A stretch of 64,000 bases of DNA from Candidatus Puniceispirillum sp. (GTDB lineage: Bacteria > Pseudomonadota > Alphaproteobacteria > Caedimonadales > UBA1908): contig PNJU01000002.1 in assembly GCA_013822015.1 (NCBI GenBank), forward strand, positions 1 to 64,000. The letters run 5' to 3'. Of this stretch, positions 35,583-44,568 are shown in pieces. The notes under the pieces were generated by a model. The model saw nothing but the letters and a program-made list of their open reading frames with translations, made no database searches and was not told the DNA's origin. A program made the position numbers and the translations under genes. Every line of letters begins with the position of its first letter. The first letter of the stretch is position 1.

Positions 35583-36227
35583 CTAGGGTTCTTTTGTCTG
35601 GCCCAACACGCACGTCAGCACATCATCAACTGTGTCAATAAGCTCTTCGGGTTGAGCACCCGAACGCGCGCGCAGGGCATTGGCCAGGATCAAACTCACA
35701 AAAAGACGCGCACGGCGCGTTACAGGAAAGGAGTGGGGCAAATCTGCCTCATCCAGTGCACGCGCCATGCGTCTGGCAATGTCTTCTTCAAACTGGCGGG
35801 TGGCTTGGGTGAAGATCTCTCCTGCCTCCGGATGGGAGTGTGTTTCCGCCACCGCAACACAGGCCAGAAAACACCCCTGGGGCTCATGGGGCTTGGATGC
35901 GTTTTCGTTTGCTTGCATGAGAAGCCGCTCTAGCGCCTCACGTAGGTGGATTGGCGCCTCAAGGACCTCAAGATACTGACGCCTGGATTTCTCGGCGTAG
36001 TGCTTGAGCGCCTCAAGGAAAAGTGTTTTCTTGCAGCCGAACAGCCTGTAAAGACTAGGCTTTGTGGCGCCAAGGGCGCTGGCAATCTGGGCAAGATCTG
36101 TTCCCTCGTAACCACTGCGCCAAAAGGCGCACACGGCTTCATCAAGGGCTGCGTCTGCTTCAAAGGCTGCCGGTCTGCCTGCTTTTTTTTGAAGCTTCTT
36201 CTCTTTGAAAGGACAGGTTTCTTTCAT
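35583..36227 (-). CDS. TetR-family transcriptional regulator
   Basis: A 214-residue repressor-like protein. The N-terminal helix-turn-helix is AVCAFWRSGYEGTDLAQIASALGATKPSLYRLFG-like (about residues 30-65; shown here only in outline). The C-terminal ligand domain begins near residue 80, with a Cys-containing PQGCFLACVAVAE patch seen in YxaF/LmrA-like members. It is divergent from the SDR gene with 184 bases between, so it probably represses that gene and itself. The inducer is unknown. Confidence 0.88.
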   Translation of the reverse strand: MKETCPFKEKKLQKKAGRPAAFEADAALDEAVCAFWRSGYEGTDLAQIASALGATKPSLYRLFGCKKTLFLEALKHYAEKSRRQYLEVLEAPIHLREALERLLMQANENASKPHEPQGCFLACVAVAETHSHPEAGEIFTQATRQFEEDIARRMARALDEADLPHSFPVTRRARLFVSLILANALRARSGAQPEELIDTVDDVLTCVLGQTKEP

Positions 36228-36255
36228 AATAAGTTACTTTCGGGTACGAATGTTG

Positions 36256-36285
36256 TTGACATAAGCCTGTTTCATACTCTATAGT
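36256..36285 (+). promoter_or_regulatory. Promoter of the SDR gene with possible operator
   Basis: TTGACA at 36256-36261 and TATAGT at 36280-36285, spacer 18. The -10 box is part of the imperfect inverted repeat TACT-CTAT-AGTA (36275-36286), a possible TetR-type half-site pair. The leader to the ATG at 36412 would be about 120 bases. Confidence 0.55.
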
Positions 36286-36411
36286 AATATATATAAGGGA
36301 ATTAATCAAGTCCCATGATGGGCCGCTCTTGCAAATGGCGATCCCCCCCTTCAAAAAGACGCGACATTTGAGGGGCGGCCACACGCAAAAACTGTACACG
36401 GGAGGCATAAG

Positions 36412-37302
36412 ATGAAAAAAACACATGAGAAGAAAATCGTTCTTATCACTGGCACCAGCAGTGGCTTTGGGTATCTCACAGCCAAATCACTCCTTGAGCA
36501 CGGGCACACGGTCATTGCCACCATGCGCGACATCAAAACGCGTAACGCTCATGTGGCGAAGGATCTTGAGGCACTGGCCATACAGACAGGCTCCAGCCTC
36601 TCCCTTGTGGAGATGGACGTGACCAGTGATGCGTCCGTGGCCATCGCTGCCGAAGATGTCATGAAAAAGCACACCCATGTTGACGTAATCGTCAATAACG
36701 CAGGAACCCTCATCATGGGGATCAGCGAGGCCTTTACCGTTGACGAAATCAAGGAACAGTTTGAGACCAACACCTTTGGTCCCGCCCGCGTTGCACGCGC
36801 CTTTTTACCAAGCATGCGCGCGCGCCGTCAGGGCCTATTAATCCAAGTCACCTCGGTCTCAGGACGCTTGGTATTTCCCTTCTTTGGGCACTATAGTGCC
36901 AGTAAGTTCGCGGCAGAAGCCCTTGCAGAGACTTATCATTACGAGCTGTCTAGCTTTGGTATTGAAAGCGTGATTGTAGAGCCTGGCCCCTACCCTTCCA
37001 ACATCATGTCCAGCAGCCAAGGGCCACGTGATGAAAAACGTGTGAGTGCCTACGGGGAGCTCGCAAAAATGCCAGATGCGATGAAAGAATCTTTTAAGGA
37101 GCTTTTTGCAAGTGAAAACGCGCCCGACGCACAGGACGTGGCCGACGCCATTGTGGGGCTCGTTGAGCAAGAGGGTAAACGCCCCTTACGCACCGTCGTT
37201 ATGCCAAAGGGTATGGAGTTTGGGGTTGATGCACTCAATCATTCAACCCAGGATGTTCAGAACACGCTTTTGAAATCCCTTCAAATGGAATCACTTATCT
37301 AA
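36412..37302 (+). CDS. Short-chain dehydrogenase/reductase (SDR) family oxidoreductase
   Basis: A 296-residue classical SDR. The cofactor motif is VLITGTSSGFG (TGxxxGxG), then VDVIVNNAGTL (NNAG), and the catalytic Tyr-Lys in HYSASKFAAEALAE with the upstream Ser in QVTSVSGR. The family length is normal. The dinucleotide and substrate cannot be predicted. It is divergent from a TetR regulator and likely induced through it. It resembles stand-alone detoxification or aldehyde/ketone reductases paired with TetR. Confidence 0.9.
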   Translation: MKKTHEKKIVLITGTSSGFGYLTAKSLLEHGHTVIATMRDIKTRNAHVAKDLEALAIQTGSSLSLVEMDVTSDASVAIAAEDVMKKHTHVDVIVNNAGTLIMGISEAFTVDEIKEQFETNTFGPARVARAFLPSMRARRQGLLIQVTSVSGRLVFPFFGHYSASKFAAEALAETYHYELSSFGIESVIVEPGPYPSNIMSSSQGPRDEKRVSAYGELAKMPDAMKESFKELFASENAPDAQDVADAIVGLVEQEGKRPLRTVVMPKGMEFGVDALNHSTQDVQNTLLKSLQMESLI

Positions 37303-37334
37303 ACACATGGAAGGAGGTGGGAGAGAAGATCAAG

Positions 37335-37410
37335 TGGCGTCCCCAAGGGGATTCGAACCCCTGTTACCGCCGTGAAAGGGCGGTGTCCTAGGCCTCTAGA
37401 CGATGGGGAC
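37335..37410 (-). tRNA. tRNA-Glu(UUC)
   Basis: A 76-base tRNA with encoded CCA. The acceptor stem is GTCCCCA/TGGGGAC, the anticodon loop CTTTCAC (anticodon TTC), and the T arm AGGGGTTCGAATCCCCT. Discriminator G. Confidence 0.96.
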
Positions 37411-37429
37411 AAAGTCTTGAAGTGATCTC

Positions 37430-37458
37430 TATATAACCTGCTCCAAGCCTTAAATCAA
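37430..37458 (-). promoter_or_regulatory. Promoter for tRNA-Glu
   Basis: On the minus strand TTGATT (37453-37458) and TATATA (37430-37435) with a 17-base spacer, about 20 bases before the tRNA 5' end. Confidence 0.6.
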
Positions 37459-37468
37459 GCCCTCTTTG

Positions 37469-37502
37469 AAAAAAAAGTCCCCGCGTCCAGCGGGGATTTT
37501 TT
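37469..37502 (-). terminator. Rho-independent terminator
   Basis: The stem TCCCCGC...GCGGGGA (37478-37496) is flanked by A-rich and T-rich runs, so it can act in both directions. On the minus strand it follows the stop of the glycine-rich secreted gene by a few bases. Confidence 0.85.
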
Positions 37503-37503
37503 G

Positions 37504-38175
37504 CTATTGCTGGGCGACCTGTACGCCTCCGCCACCCGCCTGGACCTGCAAGACCGGAAGTCCCACGCCTGGTGCTTGGGCAACAGTGGCAACGTTTCGT
37601 TCTGCCAACTGGCCACGGCGCCCTTTAGCGGCTCCTGCCATATACGCGCCGATGGCATTAAGGGCGGTGATCGTTGTAAAAACGGCAGTTGCGCTTATTT
37701 GTAGAATGCCAGCTGTTTCTGGGGAAAATGTTGTTGCGATGTAGTCGCTGCTGGCGAGTGAGGAAACGATCACCCCCCCTGCTCCCGTCACAGCTGCCGC
37801 CAAATGCAAACCCATACTGGACCACTCATCGATGCGCAGCCATCTGGCCAGGGTATTCACCTCTTCAACGAACATACGGTTGGTGACCGTTAGGGCATAA
37901 GCTTGTCTTGCCCGGTCCGCATCCCCTTGATTTAAAAAAACAACTGCGCCCGCAGGTAGGCCCATTTGCTGGCGCACCAGGACCTGGATTTGGTTGTCGG
38001 TCAGTCCGCCTTGGGGTGCGGGCACAACGGGAGCTCCCCCGCCACCTGCGGCCCCTGCTGGGCCAGGTAAAAGACCCGCCTCCAAATCACCCTGCTGGTC
38101 AGCGGCTGACCCCCATGAAAGGGTGGCGCTTAAACTGAGCACAACACCACACATCAAAAGATTTTTTATCACCAC
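37504..38175 (-). CDS. Secreted/membrane protein with Gly-Pro-Ala-rich segments, unknown function
   Basis: A 223-residue protein. I use a GTG start at 38175 (GTG at 38172 is also possible) because GGAGG lies six to nine bases upstream, giving a signal peptide (IKNLLMCGVVLSLSATLSWGSA). A Gly/Ala/Pro-rich linker follows (GPAGAAGGGGAPVVPAPQGG), then a helical region with two hydrophobic stretches (LHLAAAVTGAGGVIVSSLA and LQISATAVFTTITALNAIGAYMAG, the latter truncated here), and a Gly/Val/Gln tail. Function unknown. It has its own terminator. Confidence 0.5.
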   Translation of the reverse strand: MVIKNLLMCGVVLSLSATLSWGSAADQQGDLEAGLLPGPAGAAGGGGAPVVPAPQGGLTDNQIQVLVRQQMGLPAGAVVFLNQGDADRARQAYALTVTNRMFVEEVNTLARWLRIDEWSSMGLHLAAAVTGAGGVIVSSLASSDYIATTFSPETAGILQISATAVFTTITALNAIGAYMAGAAKGRRGQLAERNVATVAQAPGVGLPVLQVQAGGGGVQVAQQ

Positions 38176-38240
38176 AAGCCACCTCCATCCGATTTTCGAC
38201 AAAGGTGAGCTTGTGGGATAATGATTAACAAAAAATTAAC

Positions 38241-38262
38241 AAGCCTCTGAAATGAGAGGCTT
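38241..38262 (-). terminator. Probable terminator of the NlpC/P60-like gene
   Basis: AAGCCTCT-loop-AGAGGCTT is an eight-base-pair stem with a six-base loop, located 22 bases after the stop at 38285. On the minus strand it is followed by an interrupted T-rich tract. Confidence 0.6.
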
Positions 38263-38284
38263 TTGACCTGATTGAAGTGAGCGC

Positions 38285-39580
38285 CTAGTTGTCCTTCTTC
38301 TCAAGATACGTCACGAGTCTGTCCTTGGTGCTGAAAAAGGATCTTGCTTCCACACCATAGATGAACTCTATTCCAGAGCCTTCTAAGTCGCGGTTTGCAC
38401 TGATGGTGAGCGCCTTCGTATCTGGTCCTGACCCAACGGTTCCTAGATAGATGCCCGTGTGCCCCCCAAGACCCTGGATAGAGGACGCGTTAAAGGTGCG
38501 CTCATTATGCACGATGCCCGGGCGCAACAGGTGAGACGCGGGATCCACTATCTTCCCGTGGGGGCGTAGGGTTTTGCGCAAGTTTTCAAGTGTTGACTGG
38601 GCTTCTTCGGTGCTGCGCGAGGCAAGCCATGCAGCCTCTTGGGCAGCGTCTAGTTGCTCATCGGGAAAGCCAATGACGTCTTCGCTCAAATAGAGAAGAT
38701 CCCTTGTGGAGAACACATAGGGGCTCCCCAGATACTTTGCAACAAAAGACGAGCAGTCCTGTGGACCAAAGGCGGCACCTTGGGTGCCATATCTTGTTTC
38801 CCAGCGCTGTCCACCAAAGGCGTAGCCGTTATGAATTGTCAGAAGGCCACTGGGCGTTTTGGCGTCACTGAAATAGTACGGGGACGTTTCAAAGCCAGGC
38901 ACCTCCGTGAGTGTTGGCACGGGTGTGACATGTACGAAGGTGCTGCGGTCAATCCACCCCCCTCCAAATAGGTTATCAAGGCCTGTCAGGTTGGTCTGTT
39001 GGTGTTGGATAGACCAAGCGCGAAGCAGGAGTGCCTTGAGGGCGTTTCCTCTTCTGCCATTTGAGTAAATGTGGGTTTCATTGGGAAAAATATTGCAGAC
39101 TGGAGCGTTGAGGTCATACCCAAATGGCAATTTCTCTTCGAGAAGCAAGTCGAAGAATTCAGTTTGCCTTGCCAAATCAAGGGCATGCTGGGTTACAACA
39201 CCCATCTTATGGGTGGACAATTGAATGAGGCGTCTTTGCTCATTTTTAGGATCGTTCTTCATGGTTTGTCCGAAGACTTCAAAGAAGCTAGTGTCCGCCT
39301 CAAGGCTTGCCACCACTTGCGCCTGAAGGGACGGTGCGTCATGGGGAGCGTCATGTGTTTGCTCAAACCGTGAAACTGCATCGAAAAGCACGCCAAGATC
39401 TCTAGAGGTAATCTGCCCATAGCCTAGAGCGTCCTCATGAATCTTTTTAACAGCGGGATTGGACCTCACTGCATTCTCATAAACATGTTCAAAATCACTT
39501 GTGTTGATGGCTGGTTGACTGCTTGCAAGGGCGCTCGTCACACACAGCGCGAGGGATAGGGAAGAAAGAACTTTCAACAT
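38285..39580 (-). CDS. Secreted NlpC/P60-like protein
   Basis: A 431-residue protein with a signal peptide (MLKVLSSLSLALCVTSALAS). A helical N-terminal half is followed by a Cys-peptidase-like module. FGPQDCSSFVAKYLGSP carries the nucleophile motif DCSSFV of the NlpC/P60 and amidase folds (about residue 280), and GLGGHTGIYLGTV provides the conserved His about 110 residues later. The spacing between Cys and His is longer than usual because of an insertion. It may cleave cell-wall peptides or act outside the cell. The assignment rests on these two motifs. Confidence 0.65.
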   Translation of the reverse strand: MLKVLSSLSLALCVTSALASSQPAINTSDFEHVYENAVRSNPAVKKIHEDALGYGQITSRDLGVLFDAVSRFEQTHDAPHDAPSLQAQVVASLEADTSFFEVFGQTMKNDPKNEQRRLIQLSTHKMGVVTQHALDLARQTEFFDLLLEEKLPFGYDLNAPVCNIFPNETHIYSNGRRGNALKALLLRAWSIQHQQTNLTGLDNLFGGGWIDRSTFVHVTPVPTLTEVPGFETSPYYFSDAKTPSGLLTIHNGYAFGGQRWETRYGTQGAAFGPQDCSSFVAKYLGSPYVFSTRDLLYLSEDVIGFPDEQLDAAQEAAWLASRSTEEAQSTLENLRKTLRPHGKIVDPASHLLRPGIVHNERTFNASSIQGLGGHTGIYLGTVGSGPDTKALTISANRDLEGSGIEFIYGVEARSFFSTKDRLVTYLEKKDN

Positions 39581-39752
39581 TTTCTATTGACCACCTTTTT
39601 CTGACGAATTGACACACTTAGGTCCTAGAGGAGATGGACCGCGACGTCAACACTAACACGCATGCTTAGGCACACCATGGTGAAAAAGGAGTGTGGATTT
39701 TACCGCCAAGGTGTGCTTAAGTGCCAAGAGAGACGTGACACAGGAATACCCC

Positions 39753-40688
39753 ATGGCTGAAGGCGCATTTGTCAAGAAAATCGAAGACTTACAGGACGAA
39801 AGTGCCCAACTCCTAACGGGGCGTGCAACGGTACCGGCCCTGGAGGAAATCCTCTATCACCCCTTCCCTCTTTTGGATCATGGTTTTGTGCGCGTTGTGG
39901 ATTATATGGGCGATGATAACGCCATTGTGCAAGCGGCGCGTGTGTCCTACGGGCGTGGTACAAAGAAATCGACCCAGGACAAGGCCCTGATTGCCTATCT
40001 CATGCGTCACCGTCATACGACCCCTTTCGAGATGTGTGAAATTAAGTTCCACGTAAAGATGCCTATTTTTGTGGCGCGTCAGTGGCTGCGTCACCGCACG
40101 GCCAGTGTGAATGAGTACTCGGCGCGATACTCTATTCTTTCCAAAGAGTTCTACGTACCATCCCTGGAGCATTTGGCACCTCAGTCCTCCATCAACAATC
40201 AAGGACGTGAAGGAGCGCTCTCTTCCGCTGAGGCCGCGCGTGTTCTCGATATTTTGCGCTCAGACGCCCAGAGCGCTTATGCGCACTATGAAGAGATGAT
40301 GAACGCCCGCGAAGACGGAAGCGTCATCGATGAAAACCGTACAGGCATTGCAAGGGAACTTGCGCGCATGAATCTATCTCTCAATTTCTACACGGAATTT
40401 TATTGGAAGATTGACCTGCATAATCTTCTTCACTTTATTAGCTTGCGGGCAGACTCCCACGCGCAATACGAAATTCGCGTTTATGCAGAGGAAATGGCCC
40501 GTATCGTTGAGAAGTGGACGCCCTTTGCCCATGAGGCCTTCACAAACTACCGCATGAACGCAACAACGCTTTCTGGCGGCGCCTGGCAAGTAGTCCAACG
40601 GATGCTTCGCGGTGAGAAGGTTTCCCAAGAAGACTCAGGCCTTGGGGCACGCGAGTGGCGTGAGCTCATGGAACAAATTGAAAAGTAA
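39753..40688 (+). CDS. thyX: Flavin-dependent thymidylate synthase ThyX
   Basis: A 311-residue FAD- and folate-dependent enzyme making dTMP from dUMP. The ThyX motif is intact in [20 protein letters not shown] (RHRx7S). [13 protein letters not shown] and the C-terminal [17 protein letters not shown] (flavin/nucleotide contacts) are also present. I choose the ATG at 39753 with AGGA seven bases upstream; the 20 extra upstream codons are not family-like. ThyX replaces ThyA in many host-associated alphaproteobacteria. Confidence 0.95.
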   Translation: MAEGAFVKKIEDLQDESAQLLTGRATVPALEEILYHPFPLLDHGFVRVVDYMGDDNAIVQAARVSYGRGTKKSTQDKALIAYLMRHRHTTPFEMCEIKFHVKMPIFVARQWLRHRTASVNEYSARYSILSKEFYVPSLEHLAPQSSINNQGREGALSSAEAARVLDILRSDAQSAYAHYEEMMNAREDGSVIDENRTGIARELARMNLSLNFYTEFYWKIDLHNLLHFISLRADSHAQYEIRVYAEEMARIVEKWTPFAHEAFTNYRMNATTLSGGAWQVVQRMLRGEKVSQEDSGLGAREWRELMEQIEK

Positions 40689-40728
40689 GATATAAAAAAT
40701 TATAACATATAAAAACTGGCAGGGAAAA

Positions 40729-41016
40729 ATGACACATAAAAATCCATTTGGCGCGTCCACTGGACGCACGTCCTTGAATATTGAGAAAGAAGACGCTGTT
40801 CTAATTCTTAAAAAAGAGGGAGAACTTGACTTCATCTTTCCTGAAATGGAGGAAGATTTTGTGCCTGAGAATGCCCTAATGGCAGCAGCCATGGCATACG
40901 CCCTTGAGGATGATGATCTTTACGAGAAAATCAGAAACGCGTTTTTGGCCTCCATGTACCCGCACTTAGCATACGGCGCAAAAAACGATAACAGCGATAA
41001 AGTTTCAAGGAACTAA
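40729..41016 (+). CDS. Small conserved-looking hypothetical protein (95 residues)
   Basis: A soluble, acidic protein (VLILKKEGELDFIFPEMEED, then ALMAAAMAYALEDDDLYEKI). It has AGGGA four bases before the ATG and lies 41 bases downstream of thyX on the same strand, so it may be co-transcribed. No family recognised. The helical second half with hydrophobic alternation suggests a folded domain. Confidence 0.6.
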   Translation: MTHKNPFGASTGRTSLNIEKEDAVLILKKEGELDFIFPEMEEDFVPENALMAAAMAYALEDDDLYEKIRNAFLASMYPHLAYGAKNDNSDKVSRN

Positions 41017-41020
41017 TAAG

Positions 41021-41953
41021 TTATTTTTGTTCTGAGTCTTTAACGGCGCCTTCTGGATTTTCTTTTTCTTGAGGTAAAATCCAACTTATTGCCGCCTGTA
41101 AAACGTTATCCTGGGATCCATCGTTATCTGCCACCGGTTCATCGGGCTGAAGCAGCCCTGCCCCGCCCTCCAACTGAAGGGAGGCCTCCTTAAGCAGAAG
41201 CGTGTGCCCGGACCCAAGGGGATATTCCTTGAGAACATAGGGCATCCCTTGGGTCGCCTGACCGAAGGTGCGCACATTGGTGTTTGTTGAAAGGAGCATT
41301 ACAAGAGCCTCCCCAGCCATGCGCGTTTGGGGGCCGTGGAGCACGGCAACGGGCATATTTGGGCGCAGAGGCACGTTCATGCTTGGTGTAAAGGGAATGA
41401 GGGTGCGCAGCTCCCCGCTGCACAGGTACAGCCGCTTTGCTTGTTTCCCCATAAGGGCAGTGACCGTTGAAAGCATCTCTTGGGACATGTATCCCGATGC
41501 GTCCCGTGCATCAATGATCCAACCTGCAAGGGGGCGCCTGGCCATGCGTATAAAAAGCGGACCAAGACTGCGGTAAAACTGTTTTTCGACTGCAAGGTCG
41601 CCTTCAAGGGGGGGAAGGTACAAGTATCCAATACCTCCGTCGAGAATACGGGCGACAGCGCGCGCACGTACGTTTTTCTTGGGCGTAAGGGGCGGCGCTA
41701 AATAGACGCCGCTTAAGTGGGCACTTTTAATAGCGTCCTCAAGAACGCTTCGCAGATCTTTCATGGGATAGGCGGATAGAAAACGCTCTTTTTCCTGATG
41801 CCAGTTATGAAGGCCTGACAAATTTGCTTGGGTCTCTATGATCTCGAGACCGCGCACAAGCACCTCTTTGTTGGGGTCTTGGCTTGCCTGCGCGCAGGAA
41901 AAATCAAGCAGTGCCAGAGATCCAGCCACCACCCAAAACGCGGTCCTGCGCAT
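41021..41953 (-). CDS. Secreted S41-peptidase-like protein, probably without the catalytic Ser
   Basis: A 310-residue protein starting with a signal peptide (MRRTAFWVVAGSLALLDFSC). Residues from about 110 follow the C-terminal-processing peptidase fold: GIGYLYLPPLEG, GWIIDARDASGYMS (the IDLRxNxGG-like strand), MPVAVLHGPQTRMAGEALVML and LLKEASLQLEGG. In active S41 enzymes the nucleophile Ser sits in TASAxE; here the aligned stretch is TRMAGE, so Met replaces Ser. The start overlaps the 3' end of mnmA by 50 bases. A start at 41986 is possible. Likely a pseudoenzyme or binding protein; alignment by eye. Confidence 0.6.
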   Translation of the reverse strand: MRRTAFWVVAGSLALLDFSCAQASQDPNKEVLVRGLEIIETQANLSGLHNWHQEKERFLSAYPMKDLRSVLEDAIKSAHLSGVYLAPPLTPKKNVRARAVARILDGGIGYLYLPPLEGDLAVEKQFYRSLGPLFIRMARRPLAGWIIDARDASGYMSQEMLSTVTALMGKQAKRLYLCSGELRTLIPFTPSMNVPLRPNMPVAVLHGPQTRMAGEALVMLLSTNTNVRTFGQATQGMPYVLKEYPLGSGHTLLLKEASLQLEGGAGLLQPDEPVADNDGSQDNVLQAAISWILPQEKENPEGAVKDSEQK

Positions 41954-43013
41954 AAAACACACAAGCTTGTCCAAGAGCCACTCCATACTCGGGATTGTCC
42001 AAAGTTATCATGGCGCGGGACGCGTCATTTCTCAAGAGAACAGTTGCAGGAACTGCTTCCTGGGCGGAGCGAATTTTGACCCAAATACGGTGGGCTTCCC
42101 CCTCCTCACCCAGCCAATTCACTCCCTCAAGATTCAGGTGAGTGCGTCCCAGGGACTCTTTTTCACCCACGATCACCTTTTTTTGAATCGGATCTATGTG
42201 AACCACATAGAGGGGCTCACCCGTTGGAGAAGACACACCAAGGCCACGCCTTTGGCCAATTGTGTAGTGGATCGTGCCCGCGTGTTCGCCTAAAACTTGG
42301 CCATTTGTGTGGACAATCTCGCCTGGCTCCTTGGTGCCGGGGCGCAGACGTTCGACTAAACTTGCATAATCTCCATCGGGCACAAAGCAAATATCCTGGC
42401 TATCAGGCTTATCGGCAACTTCCAGTCCAAATCGCCTTGCGTGGGCGCGCGTTTCATCCTTAGAAAGACCACCCACAGGGAAATGCAGCATAGCGAGCTG
42501 ATGGGGTGTTGTTGCAAAGAGAAAATAGCTCTGGTCGCGCTTATGATCAGCGCCGCGCCAAAGGGCTGGACCTCTATCGGTTTCGACACGTTGGACATAG
42601 TGCCCTGTTGCAAGGGCTTGCGCACCAAGGTTCTTGGCAGCCTCAAGCATGTCCACAAATTTGACGCTTTGATTGCACTGTACGCACGGAATAGGCGTGT
42701 GACCCTTTGTGTAGCTATCCACAAACTGATCAATCACCGCCTGGCGAAAGCGTGTCTCATAATTGAGAACATAGTGGTGAATGCCGAGCTTCTGGGCAAC
42801 TTGCGAGGCGTCGTAGATGTCAATACCCGCACAACACGTCTTCCGCTTTCCGTCCACGAATCCGTGGTCGTAAAGCTGCATGGTCATGCCGATGACCTCG
42901 TATCCTGCCTCATGCAAAAGCGCAGCCGTTACTGAGCTATCCACGCCTCCCGACATGGCCACCACGACGCGCGCGCCTTTTTCAACGCCATTGAGAAGGA
43001 AAGAAGCACTCAC
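41904..43013 (-). CDS. mnmA: tRNA-specific 2-thiouridylase MnmA
   Basis: A 369-residue enzyme that thiolates U34 of tRNA-Glu, -Gln and -Lys. The PP-loop is VVAMSGGVDSSVTAALL (residues about 17-33). The catalytic Cys pair is Cys113 in IPCVQCNQSVKF and the Cys of DSQDICFVPDG. TIHYTIGQRRGLGVS and VLGGGWI complete the family pattern. The GTG start at 43013 has no clear ribosome binding site and follows the stop of the Bax-like gene by three bases. Interestingly, its substrate tRNA-Glu(UUC) lies 4.5 kb away. Confidence 0.95.
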   Translation of the reverse strand: MSASFLLNGVEKGARVVVAMSGGVDSSVTAALLHEAGYEVIGMTMQLYDHGFVDGKRKTCCAGIDIYDASQVAQKLGIHHYVLNYETRFRQAVIDQFVDSYTKGHTPIPCVQCNQSVKFVDMLEAAKNLGAQALATGHYVQRVETDRGPALWRGADHKRDQSYFLFATTPHQLAMLHFPVGGLSKDETRAHARRFGLEVADKPDSQDICFVPDGDYASLVERLRPGTKEPGEIVHTNGQVLGEHAGTIHYTIGQRRGLGVSSPTGEPLYVVHIDPIQKKVIVGEKESLGRTHLNLEGVNWLGEEGEAHRIWVKIRSAQEAVPATVLLRNDASRAMITLDNPEYGVALGQACVFYAQDRVLGGGWISGTA

Positions 43014-43016
43014 GTC

Positions 43017-43970
43017 TTACGAGAATGCCTCAGCTTGTTTGTCCGACGCTTGCAAAACTTGTGGCGTTGTTCCCTTAAAATAGGCGCCATCAAAGCGGTT
43101 CAAGGAATTGGACTGAATCATATTTTTTACTTCGCGCACATAGGATTGCCCGCGTGTTGAATACTGATGAAGGCCTTCCGCAAGCTTGAGAGAGCAGATA
43201 CGATCGTTCCTGCGACGCAGCTCTGCCCTGATTTTACGCATGGAGCGATAGGCCTCATGTCGGTTGAGATTAAGGACATAATGGTCAACACACTCTTGTA
43301 AGGAGTCGTAGGACATCACCTTGTTGGACCTCGACATCATGCCAAAGGTCGAGTTCTTGCCCCTGGCTGCGTGGGATACACCCCAGCCAGATTCAACAAC
43401 CGCTTGCCCCAAAGCCAAAGAGGGTGGGATCACATCAACACGGTGCTTGAGTTCGTTGATGTTCACAGTCTTAAGGCCGTAGCGCTTGGAAAGCTCACTG
43501 AGCCACGTGATGTCTTTTTTACGAATGGCAAAACCGCTGTCCTTCATATGGAGAAGCGCCATAAGACGCTCACGGTCCTCTAGAATCTTCTCGTTTGCCT
43601 TCAAAATTAAAGGAAGGTGTGTGCGCAAGAAAAGCGTCTTCTTTTCCCCAAGGCCCGCCTTTGCAAGGTCCGATGGCAAAGAGACAAGCTCTAAGCGTGG
43701 CACCGCAAGGTTCGTCTCACCTTTGGGAAGATCAAGTGTGTAATCATGATCCAAGAAGACAGCGCGCAATTCCTTGGCTGTCCCCACTTTAACCTGTGTA
43801 TGGATCTTCTCGTCCACATGTGCGACCTGGGCCGTCATGTGCGGCGTGTGATTCACTTTTAATTTTTCGCTCAGTCCTAAAACGGTTACGGTCACGACCA
43901 TAGCACTCACGCTCAGCAAAATTGCAGACGTGCCAAAAGACTTTTTGCCAGAAAAACTCAAAAGATTCAT
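43017..43970 (-). CDS. Bax-like glucosaminidase-domain protein
   Basis: A 317-residue envelope protein. An N-terminal anchor (GTSAILLSVSAMVVTVTVLGL) is followed by a linker, and the glucosaminidase (Flg_J/Bax-type) domain occupies about residues 180-290. PPSLALGQAVVESGWGVS carries the catalytic Glu, then KNSTFGMM, and QECVDHYVLNLNRHEAYRSMR. It would cut the glycan strands of peptidoglycan. I use the ATG at 43970 with AGGAG further upstream. It is followed closely by mnmA and preceded by the Nfu-like gene on the same strand. Confidence 0.85.
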   Translation of the reverse strand: MNLLSFSGKKSFGTSAILLSVSAMVVTVTVLGLSEKLKVNHTPHMTAQVAHVDEKIHTQVKVGTAKELRAVFLDHDYTLDLPKGETNLAVPRLELVSLPSDLAKAGLGEKKTLFLRTHLPLILKANEKILEDRERLMALLHMKDSGFAIRKKDITWLSELSKRYGLKTVNINELKHRVDVIPPSLALGQAVVESGWGVSHAARGKNSTFGMMSRSNKVMSYDSLQECVDHYVLNLNRHEAYRSMRKIRAELRRRNDRICSLKLAEGLHQYSTRGQSYVREVKNMIQSNSLNRFDGAYFKGTTPQVLQASDKQAEAFS

Positions 43971-44007
43971 TGTGATGGATGCTCCTGAATTGTTTGGATG
44001 AAAGAGT

Positions 44008-44568
44008 TTAGACAGCCCGTACTTCTTCCACTTCGGGAATGTAGTGACGTAGCATGTTCTCAACTCCCGACTTCAATGTCAAGGTTGAACTTGGGCAGCC
44101 GGAGCATGCCCCCTGGAGATGGACATAGACAATGCCATCTTCGAAACGGTCAAAAACGATGTCTCCACCGTCTTGGGCCACTGCTGGACGCACACGGGTG
44201 TCGAGCAGTTCAATAATATCTTTTTCGATTTGGCTTAAGGACGCCGCATCATAGGTTGGCTTTTGCGCCGGCGCGCCCGCATCGAGCGTTTCCTGGTTGC
44301 GACTATAGTAATCCATGATGGCCCCCAGGATATGGGGTCTTAGGAGCGCCCAATCAGCGTCTGCGCTCTTTGTCACGGAAATAAAGTCACCTGACAAGAA
44401 TACGGACACAACGCCAGCAATGGTCAAAAGCTTTTGGACCAACAGCGGCGCCGTACCAATGTCATCAGGCACATAGGACGCCGTGCCTTGGGCCAGCACC
44501 TCACGTCCAGGCAAAAACTTGACGGTTAAGGGATTGGGGGTGTCTTCCGTTTGAATGAACACGCGCAC
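44008..44568 (-). CDS. NifU-like iron-sulfur scaffold/carrier protein (Nfu type)
   Basis: A 186-residue protein. The N-terminal Nfu_N domain (RVFIQTEDTPNPLTVKFLPG) is followed by the NifU C-terminal domain with the cluster-binding CxxC in QGACSGCPSSTLTLKSGVE. It delivers 4Fe-4S clusters to apoproteins; this two-domain form is typical of alphaproteobacteria and mitochondria. The GTG at 44568 is chosen because AAGGAG lies four to five bases upstream, and the family normally starts MRxFIQTE. Confidence 0.92.
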   Translation of the reverse strand: MRVFIQTEDTPNPLTVKFLPGREVLAQGTASYVPDDIGTAPLLVQKLLTIAGVVSVFLSGDFISVTKSADADWALLRPHILGAIMDYYSRNQETLDAGAPAQKPTYDAASLSQIEKDIIELLDTRVRPAVAQDGGDIVFDRFEDGIVYVHLQGACSGCPSSTLTLKSGVENMLRHYIPEVEEVRAV

